DNA of 23,942 nucleotides from an uncultured Collinsella sp. (GCA_937950415.1 CALFDL010000177.1:1-23942); one strand, 5' to 3'. Positions 6,882 to 14,843 are shown, counted from the stretch's first letter. Program-made: numbers and translations. Notes: generated from the sequence alone by a model not told the origin.

Positions 6882-9074
6882 ATGGGTCCTCGCCAACGAC
6901 AGGGACGCAGCCGTTCAAAGACGCATGCCCTGCCCATAATCCTGCTCTCGTTTTTGGGCTTTTTGCTGATTGCGGGCGTGGCGTTTGGCATCGGCATGGT
7001 CGGCAACGTCAACCGCTGGCTGTCCGATCTGCCCGACTACACCGACGCCAACGCGTATCTGGTGAGCGAGCCCACCGAGATCGTCGACTGCAACGGCAAC
7101 AAGATCGCGAGCTTCTACACGCAAAACCGCAAGTCCATCACCAAGGACGAGGTCTCCCCCTACGTGCTGCAGGGCACCGTTGACGTCGAGGACGAGCGCT
7201 TCTACGAGCACGGAGGTATCGACCTGTGGGGTATCGCGCGTGCTGCGGTGGCAACCCTCGGCGGCGGGCACGAAGGCGCCTCGACTATCACCCAGCAGCT
7301 GGTGCGCAACACCATCCTGCAGGAGGAGCAGTTCGACTCGACCATCGAGCGTAAGGTGCGCGAGGCCTACATCGCCGTCAAGATGGAGGACATGTACTCC
7401 AAAGACGAGATCCTCATGATGTACCTCAACACCATCTATTACGGCCACGGCGCCTACGGCATCGAGGCCGCAGCCGAGACCTATCTGTCCAAGAGCGCCG
7501 CCGATCTCACCCTGAGCGAAGCCGCGCTGCTCATCGGCCTTCCCAACTCGCCCTCGCAGTACGACCCCACGGTCAACCCCGACCTAGCGCTGTCCCGTCG
7601 CAACAAGGTCCTCGACAACATGTTGCGCCTGGGCCACATCACGCAGGAGGAGCACGATGCCGCACAGGCCGAGCCCATCGCCCTCAACGTGACCGAGATT
7701 TCGGGCAGCGGCGTCGACGTATACTCGCAGCCCTACTTTGTCGCCTATGTTAAGCAGCTGCTGGAGCAGGAGTTCTCGACCGACGTGCTCTTTAAGGGCG
7801 GTCTGACCGTCAAGACCACCATCGACCCCACGATGCAGCAGGTGGCAGAGAATGCCGTCCGCGAGCAGCTCGACACGCTCTCACTCGACGGTCTGGACAT
7901 GGGCATGGTCGTCGTCGACCCCAAGACCGGCTACATCAAGTGCATGGTGGGCGGCTACGACTACAACGCCGACGAGAACCACGTAAACCATGCCACGGCC
8001 AAGCGTCCCGTCGGCTCCACCTTCAAGGCCTTTACACTGGCAACTGCCATCCAAAACGGCATGAACCCCAACGTCACCCTCAACTGCAACTCGCCACTCA
8101 AGGCCAAGGGCACCACGACCGAGGTCCAAAACTACGCCAACCATAGCTATGGCAACATCACGCTTAAGCAGGCGACGGCATACTCCTCCAACACCGGCTA
8201 CATCCAGGTGGCGGAAGCCGTCGGCAACAGCAAGATCATCTCACTCGTCAAAAAGCTCGGCATCGATCCCGCCAAGGACAACATCGAGGACGTTCCCGTC
8301 ATGACCCTCGGCACCGGCTCGATCTCGCCGCTCGAGATGGCCGCCGCCTACGCGACGTTTGCCAACGGCGGCTACTATCGCCAGCCGATCGCCATCACCG
8401 AGATTGACTCTCGTACCGGTTCGGTGCTGTACCAGCATACCGACAATCCCTCACAGGTGCTTACCGAGGGCGAGGCCGCCGCGGTCACCGATGTTCTGTC
8501 CGGCGTCATGCAGGGCGGCGGTACGGGTGCTGCCGGCGCCTTGAGCGTCAACCAGCCCTATGCCGGCAAAACGGGCACCACCGACAACACCACCAACCTG
8601 TGGTTCTGCGGCTATACCCCGCAGCTGGCGTGCGCCCTGTGGACCGGCTATTCCGCGGGCGAGATTCCCATCCAAAAATACGGCACAGACCTGCTGGGCG
8701 ACAGCACCAACCTGCCTGTCTTCAAGCGGTTTATGAACACCGTTCTGACCGGTACCGAGCGCGAGGAGTTTGCGACCGGAACGGCGCCCACCTACAAGAA
8801 CAACAGCGTCTGGAAGTTCTACGGCACCAACAACGCCAAGAAGACGGAGAACGACGACAAGGACGAGAACGAGGACGAAGAGGAAACTACCACAACGACT
8901 ACCACGACGACCACGACCACCGACACCACGGGCGGCGACACCACCGGCGGCACCGGTACGACCGGTGGCTCGACGGGCGGCTCCACTGGTGGTTCGACCG
9001 GCGGCGATGGCGGCACGCCTACGCCTACGCCCACTCCCGACCCCTCGCCCACGCCTGATGATACGGTCGGCTAA
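6882..9074 (+). CDS. Class A penicillin-binding protein (transglycosylase/transpeptidase)
   Basis: A bifunctional peptidoglycan synthase of 730 residues that polymerises lipid II and cross-links stem peptides at the outer face of the membrane. Residues 1-16 are basic and cytoplasmic, and a single membrane segment spans about 17-41. The GT51 domain has VEDERFYEHGGID (catalytic E103), GASTITQQLVRN and RKVREAYIAVKMED. The transpeptidase has the nucleophile in STFK (S379), SSN (435-437) and KTG (563-565), all intact. The C-terminus is an acidic stretch (656-668), a run of twelve threonines, Gly/Ser/Thr repeats and a TPTPTPTPDPSPTP end. This tail is probably a flexible wall-spanning linker. I chose the ATG at 6882 because TGGAGGT lies 7 nt upstream; the frame is open from 6759, but that part lacks family likeness. 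It has a dedicated terminator at 9097-9135. Confidence 0.96.
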   Translation: MGPRQRQGRSRSKTHALPIILLSFLGFLLIAGVAFGIGMVGNVNRWLSDLPDYTDANAYLVSEPTEIVDCNGNKIASFYTQNRKSITKDEVSPYVLQGTVDVEDERFYEHGGIDLWGIARAAVATLGGGHEGASTITQQLVRNTILQEEQFDSTIERKVREAYIAVKMEDMYSKDEILMMYLNTIYYGHGAYGIEAAAETYLSKSAADLTLSEAALLIGLPNSPSQYDPTVNPDLALSRRNKVLDNMLRLGHITQEEHDAAQAEPIALNVTEISGSGVDVYSQPYFVAYVKQLLEQEFSTDVLFKGGLTVKTTIDPTMQQVAENAVREQLDTLSLDGLDMGMVVVDPKTGYIKCMVGGYDYNADENHVNHATAKRPVGSTFKAFTLATAIQNGMNPNVTLNCNSPLKAKGTTTEVQNYANHSYGNITLKQATAYSSNTGYIQVAEAVGNSKIISLVKKLGIDPAKDNIEDVPVMTLGTGSISPLEMAAAYATFANGGYYRQPIAITEIDSRTGSVLYQHTDNPSQVLTEGEAAAVTDVLSGVMQGGGTGAAGALSVNQPYAGKTGTTDNTTNLWFCGYTPQLACALWTGYSAGEIPIQKYGTDLLGDSTNLPVFKRFMNTVLTGTEREEFATGTAPTYKNNSVWKFYGTNNAKKTENDDKDENEDEEETTTTTTTTTTTTDTTGGDTTGGTGTTGGSTGGSTGGSTGGDGGTPTPTPTPDPSPTPDDTVG

Positions 9075-9096
9075 GAAGTACGCGGCTAAAGCCAAC

Positions 9097-9135
9097 AAGG
9101 CCCCGAGCAGCTTATTGAACTGCTCGGGGCCTTTT
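9097..9135 (+). terminator. Intrinsic terminator of the PBP gene
   Basis: Perfect 14-bp arms (9097-9110 and 9120-9133) with a 9-nt loop run into TTTT on the plus strand, 22 nt after the stop codon. Confidence 0.92.
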
Positions 9136-9172
9136 AGTTAGAAGCGACCTGGTGGGCGGTCTTTATACCGGC

Positions 9173-9208
9173 AAACAAAAAGGGGTACCGACCAACGTCG
9201 ATACCCCT
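9173..9208 (-). terminator. Intrinsic terminator of argR
   Basis: Arms at 9181-9192 and 9197-9208 (one mismatch, loop CAAC) are followed on the minus strand by TTTTTGTTTG. It lies 50 nt after the argR stop and is separate from the opposed PBP terminator. Confidence 0.88.
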
Positions 9209-9258
9209 TACAAGCCACTATGTCAGCGCAAACAATGCCGAGCGCACGAACCGCACGC

Positions 9259-9696
9259 CTACTTGCGAGAATTGCTCAGCTTATTGATCAGCGCCTCGAG
9301 ACGCTCGCCGTCCTCGGCCGTCTGGGCAATAACCAAAATCGTATCGTTGCCGGCAAGCGAGCCAAGCACATCGGGCAGCTCTGCCGCATCAACGGCGGCG
9401 GCGATGCCGGAAGCCGTGCCAGGCTGAGCCTTGATCATGACCAGATTATCGGTACGCAGAACGCCCGTTACGAGCTCGGAAACCATACGCTGCAGGTGCA
9501 GGTCCTCTGCCAGAACATAGATGCCCTCAGGGAGCTTACGCAGCCCCATATCGGCAATATCGCGAGAGACAGTCGCCTGCGTGCAATCAAAGCCCATAGC
9601 GCGGAGCTCATCGACCAGCACGCGCTGCGTGCGGACGTCCTTATTGCGCACAATATCTCTAATGGCATCCTGGCGCCCATTGCGTTTTTTAGCCAT
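9259..9696 (-). CDS. argR: Arginine repressor
   Basis: An ArgR/AhrC-type regulator of 145 residues that uses arginine as co-repressor to control arginine synthesis and breakdown genes. The N-terminal winged helix carries TQATVSRDIADMGLRK (39-54), whose SR pair (44-45) contacts the ARG box. The C-terminal hexamerisation and arginine-binding domain has GTASGIAAAVD (93-103) and LGSLAGNDTI (111-120, D118). I chose the ATG at 9696 (MAKKRNGRQ). A TTG at 9729 would add eleven residues unlike the family. The site before the ATG (GGAGAGAGGG) is fair. The gene stands alone between its own terminator and a palindrome-rich upstream region (9730-9822) that may provide autoregulation. No arginine biosynthesis genes are in the window. 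Confidence 0.95.
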   Translation of the reverse strand: MAKKRNGRQDAIRDIVRNKDVRTQRVLVDELRAMGFDCTQATVSRDIADMGLRKLPEGIYVLAEDLHLQRMVSELVTGVLRTDNLVMIKAQPGTASGIAAAVDAAELPDVLGSLAGNDTILVIAQTAEDGERLEALINKLSNSRK

Positions 9697-9729
9697 ACAA
9701 ACCCTCTCTCCAAAAGATGGCGGAGACAA

Positions 9730-9744
9730 TCAATCAGTGATTGA
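9730..9744. promoter_or_regulatory. 15-bp palindrome in the argR upstream region
   Basis: TCAATCA-G-TGATTGA is a perfect palindrome with a single central base. It lies 34-48 bp upstream of the argR start codon, close to where an autoregulatory operator would be expected. It is not a standard ARG box (TGAAT-N4-ATTCA type). An adjoining TTGAATAG at 9741-9748 resembles one ARG half-site. Confidence 0.45.
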
Positions 9745-9784
9745 ATAGTTTAACGCTATTTGAAGGCTTTTGTGTATAAGAACG

Positions 9785-9822
9785 CATTTCGAAACAATTC
9801 TATGCAAATTTGTTTCGAAATG
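9785..9822. repeat. Perfect 13-bp inverted repeat between the glycosyltransferase and argR
   Basis: CATTTCGAAACAA (9785-9797) and TTGTTTCGAAATG (9810-9822) are exact inverted copies separated by 12 bp. Each arm contains the self-palindromic TTTCGAAA. The structure starts 6 bp after the glycosyltransferase stop codon and lies about 90-125 bp upstream of argR. It has no U-tract in either direction, so it may be a paired operator or a transcript-end structure. A -10-like TATACA (minus strand) follows it toward argR. Confidence 0.55.
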
Positions 9823-9828
9823 AGCCGT

Positions 9829-10869
9829 TTAGGCGGTTTTTGCGCCCGTCCGGTTAAGAAAAGCTGCCAGATGCGTACACATCACGCAGCGCGCGGGCTT
9901 GGCGCTGGCGATCGGCCCAAACAACAGACCGAGCCCCCGATGGTTATCCTTGAGCGCGGCGACCATCTGACGGGTTCGAGGCGCCTCGAGCATATCACGC
10001 ATACGGGCGGAACGCTCGATTGACGACACCCCATGCGGGCTCAGACACAAATTCTCGATGCAGGCGACCAGTCCGGCAAAGTAGAACTTTTGGGTTGCCA
10101 GCTTGAGCCGACCACCGCTATCTGCTTCCGAGAGTGAGTCCGTAAGCTCGTCGAGCGCCCGGGTGTCATCGGATATCCTGGCATACATGGTGGGATCAAA
10201 GGCATCTGTAAGCTTAGGTGCCGCCGCGTGGAAACAAGCGTCGCCGCAGCCGGACACGAATCGTGCCTGCGAGAGCGCATATGCCATAAACTCAACCGTA
10301 CGGTACGCCTTGCCGTGTGACAGGCATGCCTCAAACAGCAGACGGCTATACATCACGCCAGAGGTCTGAACGACTAGGCCGCCTAAAATCAGCTGGGGCA
10401 GCCCGGTCACCATCGAAGACTTGTCTTCAATGACAATAGAGGCAGCATCCAAGACGCGCGAATGGCGCTCTCGATGCGCATCATAGCGGTCGAGCGACAC
10501 CGTAGGGAACACTATGTCTGCCGCAGTATCGCACGCGATATCGACCATCTTGGAAAGGGACTGCGGAGCAAACCACTCATCGGCGTTCATAGCGGTGATT
10601 TGAGAGCCGCGCGAGGCAGCAAAACCGGCACGAAGACATGCGCCGCGCTTCGCGTCCTCGACGTCAATCAAATCAATATGGATGTCCCTGTCGGCAGCAA
10701 CTTGAAGCGAATGGCGCACACCGGGCGCAGCATCGCGGCAGACAACGACAATCTGCAAATCGTAGAGGTCTTGGTTCTGGATACTCTCGAGCGCACGCAT
10801 CGCATAGCTGGGCGAACCTTCTACCACAAGGATCACCGAAAGTCGCGGATGCGAGCCACGTCGAACCAA
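9829..10869 (-). CDS. Glycosyltransferase family 2-like protein
   Basis: The 346-residue protein begins with a GT-A fold signature: LSVILVVEGSPSYAMRALESIQNQ, then IVVVCRDAAPG. The segment at the usual metal-binding DxD position reads MNADEWF (94-100), where most family members have a DADDW-type sequence, so the first aspartate is replaced by asparagine. No membrane segment or signal peptide is evident. The C-terminal half is rich in helices and not recognised. Substrate and product are unknown. The start is TTG at 10869, with GAGAGGA 8 nt upstream; no better in-frame start was seen nearby. It lies 161 bp downstream of truA on the same strand and may be co-transcribed with it. The family assignment is moderately sure. 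Confidence 0.72.
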   Translation of the reverse strand: MVRRGSHPRLSVILVVEGSPSYAMRALESIQNQDLYDLQIVVVCRDAAPGVRHSLQVAADRDIHIDLIDVEDAKRGACLRAGFAASRGSQITAMNADEWFAPQSLSKMVDIACDTAADIVFPTVSLDRYDAHRERHSRVLDAASIVIEDKSSMVTGLPQLILGGLVVQTSGVMYSRLLFEACLSHGKAYRTVEFMAYALSQARFVSGCGDACFHAAAPKLTDAFDPTMYARISDDTRALDELTDSLSEADSGGRLKLATQKFYFAGLVACIENLCLSPHGVSSIERSARMRDMLEAPRTRQMVAALKDNHRGLGLLFGPIASAKPARCVMCTHLAAFLNRTGAKTA

Positions 10870-11030
10870 ATTATCCGTCCTCTCGACAGCAATGAATCAA
10901 ACCGTGGTTCATGGTACACCCCGGCAATAAAAGCAATGAGACACCGGTTGTATTGCACGCCAAGAACAGATGTTGCACACGTGCAGCCCACAGATGACAG
11001 GTGTCGACGCACGACGCGTCGAGCCCTCCC

Positions 11031-11855
11031 CTAGTCGAGCACGACAAGCTCGGCGGGATCGTAATCCACGCCCATAAACGTAAGGCCGCAGGCAGGAGCC
11101 GTGGGGCCCGCAGCGGTACGGTCGCAAGCATCGATGACCTCGCGCATCCACTCGGGTTCACGGCGATGCATGCCGATCTCGACAAGCGTGCCCACGATCG
11201 TACGGACCATCGAATGCAGAAACGCATTGCCCTCGATGGTAAACGTCAGGATGTCCTCGCCAAACGCAACCTCATGGCCAAACTCGGCACGCATCACGCA
11301 GCGATGCGTGGGCTTGCCAACGGCCGAGGCAACCTTGCAAAAGCTTTTAAAGTCCTGCTCGCCCAGCAGCGCGGGGCAGGCAGCAGACATAGCCGCAACA
11401 TCCAAGGGATAGCGATGCCACCACACGGCACCACGGGACAGCACGGGACGCGCATCGCGATCGGCAATACGGTACGTATACGTACGGGAACGCGCGTCAA
11501 AGCGTGCAGAAAAGCCCTTACGGGCCCTGTAGACCTCGTTTATGGCGATATCTTTAGGCAGCAGGGCATCCATAGCCCGCAGCCACCTACGGCGCGTAAG
11601 GGCGAGCTCAGCGTCCGTTACGGGCACGCTGATGTATTGAGCCACGGCATGCACGCCGGAATCGGTACGCCCCGCGCACGTCAGATCGATCGGGCGGCGA
11701 AGCAGCGTCTCGATGGCTCGACGTAGCTCGCCCGCAACCGTCGTCTGTCCCGGCTGCTCGGCAAATCCGCTATACGACGAGCCATCATAGGCCACACGAA
11801 ATACGAGCGTGGCGTCAAGCTCGGAAATCGAATTGAAATCAGACGGGGCAGTCAT
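11031..11855 (-). CDS. truA: tRNA pseudouridine(38-40) synthase
   Basis: Isomerises uridine to pseudouridine at positions 38-40 of the tRNA anticodon arm. The 274-residue length is typical. The catalytic aspartate is D65 in CAGRTDSGVHA (60-70). The N-terminal strand VFRVAYDGSSYSGFAEQPGQTTV and the later RSRTYTYRI and FLHSMVRTIVGTLVEIG segments are family hallmarks. I chose the ATG at 11855 (MTAPSDF), which follows TTGGGAGC. A TTG five codons upstream is in frame, but its region overlaps the ribosome-binding site. The gene follows rplQ, a common order in bacteria. A strong terminator lies between them with only 35 bp to the start codon, so expression probably relies on read-through or on a promoter inside the terminator region. 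Confidence 0.96.
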   Translation of the reverse strand: MTAPSDFNSISELDATLVFRVAYDGSSYSGFAEQPGQTTVAGELRRAIETLLRRPIDLTCAGRTDSGVHAVAQYISVPVTDAELALTRRRWLRAMDALLPKDIAINEVYRARKGFSARFDARSRTYTYRIADRDARPVLSRGAVWWHRYPLDVAAMSAACPALLGEQDFKSFCKVASAVGKPTHRCVMRAEFGHEVAFGEDILTFTIEGNAFLHSMVRTIVGTLVEIGMHRREPEWMREVIDACDRTAAGPTAPACGLTFMGVDYDPAELVVLD

Positions 11856-11890
11856 GGGCGCTCCCAACAAACAAGTAACGGTATCGCGAC

Positions 11891-11921
11891 AAAAAAAGAG
11901 GGGTACGCAAACGTACCCCTC
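11891..11921 (-). terminator. Intrinsic terminator of the alpha operon
   Basis: Perfect 10-bp arms (11898-11907 and 11912-11921, loop CAAA) are followed on the minus strand by seven T residues (11891-11897). It lies 26 nt after the rplQ stop and 35 nt before the truA start. Confidence 0.92.
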
Positions 11922-11947
11922 GAATATAGCCTATGCAGACGGAAAGT

Positions 11948-12415
11948 CTACTCAGCGGTCTCCTCAGCAGGAGCCTCCTCGACGGCCTCGACCTTCTTGG
12001 GAGCAGCGGCCTTCTTGGGGGCCGGAGCAGCCTTCTTGGCCTTAGGCGTGCAAGGCTCGGTGACGAGCTCCATGATAACGATGGGAGCGTTGTCGCCCTT
12101 GCGGTTGCCGAGCTTCATGATGCGGGTGTAACCGCCGTTGCGGTCCTGCCACATACCCTGAGCAGCCTTGTCGAAGATCTCGGCAACGAGCTGCTTATCA
12201 CCGAGCTTGGCGATAGCCAGACGACGAGAGTGCAGGTCGCCCTTCTTGGCCCAGGTGATGATCGGATCGACGACCGAACGCAGCGCCTTAGCGCGGGTCT
12301 CGGTGGTCTTGATGCGGTCGTTCTCGAAGAGGGCCTTAGCAAGGCTCTTCTTCATGGCCTTGGTGTGGCTCGCATCGGTGCCGAGCTTCAGGCCCTTCTT
12401 AACGTTGTGACGCAT
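11948..12415 (-). CDS. rplQ: 50S ribosomal protein L17
   Basis: A large-subunit protein near the exit tunnel. The core (1-119) starts with MRHNVKKGLKLGTDASHTKAM and contains the usual TTETRAKALRSVVDPIITWAKKGDLHSRR segment and GGYTRIMKLGNRKGDNA. The total of 155 residues is longer than the common 120-130. The extra part (121-155) is an Ala/Lys/Pro-rich stretch ending in an acidic AEETAE. Such tails occur in actinobacterial L17 and are probably disordered. The ATG at 12415 follows GAGGAG. It is the last ribosomal gene of the cluster, 30 bp after rpoA, and is closed by the terminator at 11891-11921. Confidence 0.97.
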   Translation of the reverse strand: MRHNVKKGLKLGTDASHTKAMKKSLAKALFENDRIKTTETRAKALRSVVDPIITWAKKGDLHSRRLAIAKLGDKQLVAEIFDKAAQGMWQDRNGGYTRIMKLGNRKGDNAPIVIMELVTEPCTPKAKKAAPAPKKAAAPKKVEAVEEAPAEETAE

Positions 12416-12445
12416 GGTCTAGTTTCTCCTCAAATATGCGAAGCA

Positions 12446-13387
12446 TTAAGCCTTCAGGCTCAGGCCCATGGACTCAAGCTTGTCCTTCACTTCCTCGATC
12501 GACTTAACACCGAAGTTACGGATGTTGAGCAGATCGTTCTCCGAGAACTCAACGAGCTGACGGACCGAGTGAATGCTGGCGCGCTTAAGGCAGTTGTAGG
12601 AACGGACGGAAAGGTCCAGATCCTCGATCTGCTTGTCCAGCTCGGCGTTGTCGTTGGTGACCTCGGGAGCGAAGATCGAAGCCTCCTCCTCGACCTCGGG
12701 GGTCTCGGCAAGGTTCATAAAGGCGGCCATATGCTGGTTGATGATATTGGCAGCCTGGACCACGGCGTCGCGCGGGGCGATGGAGCCGTTAGTCTCGATC
12801 TCGAGGACAAGGCGGTCGTAGTCGGTGTGCTGACCGACACGGCAAGCCTCAACGAGCTTGGCGCAACGGGAAACCGGCGAGTACAGCGAGTCGACGTGGA
12901 TCACACCGATGGGATCGTTGTCGCGCTTGTTGGCCTCGCCAGAGACATAGCCGCGGCCATAGCCGATGCGCATGCTCATGGTGAGATGGCCACCCTCGGT
13001 GAGCGTAGCGATGTGCTGCTCGGGGTTGACCAGCTCAAACTCGGACGGAATAAAGAAGTCCGCACCGGTGACCTCGCAGGGGCCGTCAACCGAGATGGTG
13101 GCGGTCGCCTCGTCGGTCGTGCCGAGAGCCCTGAAGACAAGACCCTTGACATTCAGGACGATGTCGGTGACATCCTCGACCATGTTAGGGATGGTCATGA
13201 ACTCGTGCTGCGCACCATCGATCTGAATAGCCTCGACGGCGGCACCCTCGAGCGAGGACAGAAGAACGCGACGAAGGGAGTTACCCAGCGTATCGCCGTA
13301 GCCACGCTCGAGCGGCTCGACGGAGACACGAGCAGACGTCTCGTTGATCTCTTCGACCTGAACCTGAGGCCTAATGAATTCTGACAT
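12446..13387 (-). CDS. rpoA: RNA polymerase alpha subunit
   Basis: The alpha subunit dimerises to nucleate RNA polymerase assembly, and its C-terminal domain contacts UP elements and activators. The 313-residue protein has the N-terminal domain (about 1-230) with EPLERGYGDTLGNSLRRVLLSSLEGAAV, and VEDVTDIVLNVKGL. A linker rich in Glu leads to the C-terminal helix-hairpin-helix domain with DLSVRSYNCLKRASIHSVRQLVE and LLNIRNFGVKSIEEVKDKL. The ATG at 13387 is preceded by GGAGGT at good spacing. It lies between rpsD and rplQ, the standard alpha-operon order. Confidence 0.98.
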   Translation of the reverse strand: MSEFIRPQVQVEEINETSARVSVEPLERGYGDTLGNSLRRVLLSSLEGAAVEAIQIDGAQHEFMTIPNMVEDVTDIVLNVKGLVFRALGTTDEATATISVDGPCEVTGADFFIPSEFELVNPEQHIATLTEGGHLTMSMRIGYGRGYVSGEANKRDNDPIGVIHVDSLYSPVSRCAKLVEACRVGQHTDYDRLVLEIETNGSIAPRDAVVQAANIINQHMAAFMNLAETPEVEEEASIFAPEVTNDNAELDKQIEDLDLSVRSYNCLKRASIHSVRQLVEFSENDLLNIRNFGVKSIEEVKDKLESMGLSLKA

Positions 13388-13419
13388 GTATTACCTCCAG
13401 CCTCAGCAGCCCGGATGGA

Positions 13420-14016
13420 CTACTTAGAGTAGAGCTCGACGATGAGCTGCTCGTTGATATCACCGCTGATCTGCTCACGCGTCGGCAGAGCGAGCACGTT
13501 ACCAGACAGCTTCTCGATATCGACCTCGAGCCAGCCAGGGACCTCAAAGCGCTCGGAGGAAATCAGGGCCTCCTTGATGGGGAGGAGGTCACGGAACTTC
13601 TCGCCGACAGCGACGACGTCGCCGGCCTTGACGCGGTAGGACGGGATGTCCACGCGCTTGCCGTTCACGGTGAAGTGACCGTGACGGACGGACTGACGAG
13701 CCTCTTTGCGGGTGCGGGCGAAGCCAAGACGGAAGACGACGTTGTCGAGGCGAGACTCAAGGATGATCATGAGGTTCTCACCGGTGACGCCGTTCATCTT
13801 GCGGGCCTTGTTGAAGTAGCCGTGGAACTGCTTCTCCAGAACGCCATAGATGAACTTGACCTTCTGCTTCTCGCGCAGCTGCATGCCGTACTCAGATTCC
13901 TTGCGACGGCGCTTGGGCTGACGGATAGATTCCTTCTTGCTGCTGTAACCGAGCTCAGCGGGATCGATCCCGAGCTGACGGCAGCGCTTAAGAACAGGAG
14001 TCCTGTCGATTGCCAT
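13420..14016 (-). CDS. rpsD: 30S ribosomal protein S4
   Basis: A primary 16S rRNA-binding protein that starts assembly of the 30S body. In many bacteria it also represses its own operon. The 198 residues include the N-terminal RTPVLKRCRQLGIDPAELG and an S4 RNA-binding domain at SRLDNVVFRLGFARTRKEARQSVRHGHFTVNGKRVDIPSYRVKAGD. The N-terminal zinc-binding cysteine cluster found in some S4 proteins is absent; only one cysteine is present there, so this is the zinc-free form. The ATG at 14016 follows AAAGGATC. It sits 19 bp after rpsK. Confidence 0.98.
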   Translation of the reverse strand: MAIDRTPVLKRCRQLGIDPAELGYSSKKESIRQPKRRRKESEYGMQLREKQKVKFIYGVLEKQFHGYFNKARKMNGVTGENLMIILESRLDNVVFRLGFARTRKEARQSVRHGHFTVNGKRVDIPSYRVKAGDVVAVGEKFRDLLPIKEALISSERFEVPGWLEVDIEKLSGNVLALPTREQISGDINEQLIVELYSK

Positions 14017-14035
14017 ATTGATACGATCCTTTCAG

Positions 14036-14440
14036 TTACACGCGGCGACGCTTCTTGGGGCGGCAGCCGTTGTGCGGAATGGGGGTCTTGTCCTGGATGC
14101 TCGAGACCTCGAGGCCAGCAGCCTGGAGGGAGCGGATGGCGGTCTCACGACCGGAGCCGGGGCCCTTGACGAAGACGGAAACCTTCTTCATACCGTGCTC
14201 CATGGCCTGCTTGGCAGCAGCCTCGGCAGCCATCTGAGCAGCGAACGGCGTGGACTTACGGGAGCCCTTGAAGCCCACCTGGCCAGCCGACTTCCAGGAA
14301 ATGACGTTGCCCTGGGGATCGGTGATCGAAACGATCGTGTTGTTGAACGTAGAACGAATGTGAGCCTGGCCCACGGAAATGTTCTTACGGTCCGCGCGCT
14401 TCAGACGGGCAGCGCGAACGTTCTTCTTAGCAGTAGCCAT
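14036..14440 (-). CDS. rpsK: 30S ribosomal protein S11
   Basis: Lines the platform of the small subunit near the E site and contacts mRNA upstream of the start codon. The 134-residue protein has a basic N-terminus, then GQAHIRSTFNNTIVSITDPQGNVISWKSAGQVGFKGSRKSTPFAAQ, and ends in KTPIPHNGCRPKKRRRV, all typical of S11. The ATG at 14440 follows AAGGAGC. It is 14 bp after rpsM and 19 bp before rpsD in the alpha operon. Confidence 0.98.
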   Translation of the reverse strand: MATAKKNVRAARLKRADRKNISVGQAHIRSTFNNTIVSITDPQGNVISWKSAGQVGFKGSRKSTPFAAQMAAEAAAKQAMEHGMKKVSVFVKGPGSGRETAIRSLQAAGLEVSSIQDKTPIPHNGCRPKKRRRV

Positions 14441-14454
14441 CTATCTAGCGCTCC

Positions 14455-14829
14455 TTATTTCTTCTTCTTAGCACCGATCTGACGCTTCGGGCCCTTGCGG
14501 GTACGAGCGTTAGTGTGGGTGCGCTGGCCGCGGACCGGGAGGCCCTTGCGGTGACGAAGGCCGCGGTTGCAGCCGATGTCCATAAGGCGCTTGACGTTCT
14601 GGTTGCGCTCACGGCGGAGGTCGCCCTCAACCATGATCTGGTTCTTATCGATATAATCGCGGATGGCGTTAACCTCATCCTCGGTGAGGTCCTTAACGCG
14701 CGTATCCACGTTAACGTTGCACTCGACGCAAATCTTCGTCGCAGTGGTGCGGCCGATGCCGTAAATGTAGGTCAGACCGATCTCAACGCGCTTCTCACGC
14801 GGGAGGTCGACACCATTAATACGGGCCAA
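14455..14829 (-). CDS. rpsM: 30S ribosomal protein S13
   Basis: A head protein of the 30S subunit that contacts the P-site tRNA and bridges to the 50S subunit. The 124 residues open with MARINGVDLPREKRVEIGL, carry the helix-turn segment YIYGIGRTTATKIC, and end in GLPVRGQRTHTNARTRKGPKR, as expected. The start is TTG at 14829, six bases after GAGGAG. A TTG start is unusual for a highly expressed gene, but the N-terminus matches the family exactly. rpmJ ends 14 bp upstream. Confidence 0.97.
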   Translation of the reverse strand: MARINGVDLPREKRVEIGLTYIYGIGRTTATKICVECNVNVDTRVKDLTEDEVNAIRDYIDKNQIMVEGDLRRERNQNVKRLMDIGCNRGLRHRKGLPVRGQRTHTNARTRKGPKRQIGAKKKK

Positions 14830-14843
14830 CGTAGTCTCCTCTC

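Noticed and set aside
8881..9050. Tandem DNA repeat or CRISPR-like array
   Set aside because: The repetition follows codons for Thr, Gly-Ser and Thr-Pro in the protein tail, with no regular repeat/spacer spacing.
11933..13384. Plus-strand open frame of 483 codons opposite rplQ and rpoA
   Set aside because: Antisense shadow created by codon bias in two conserved genes.
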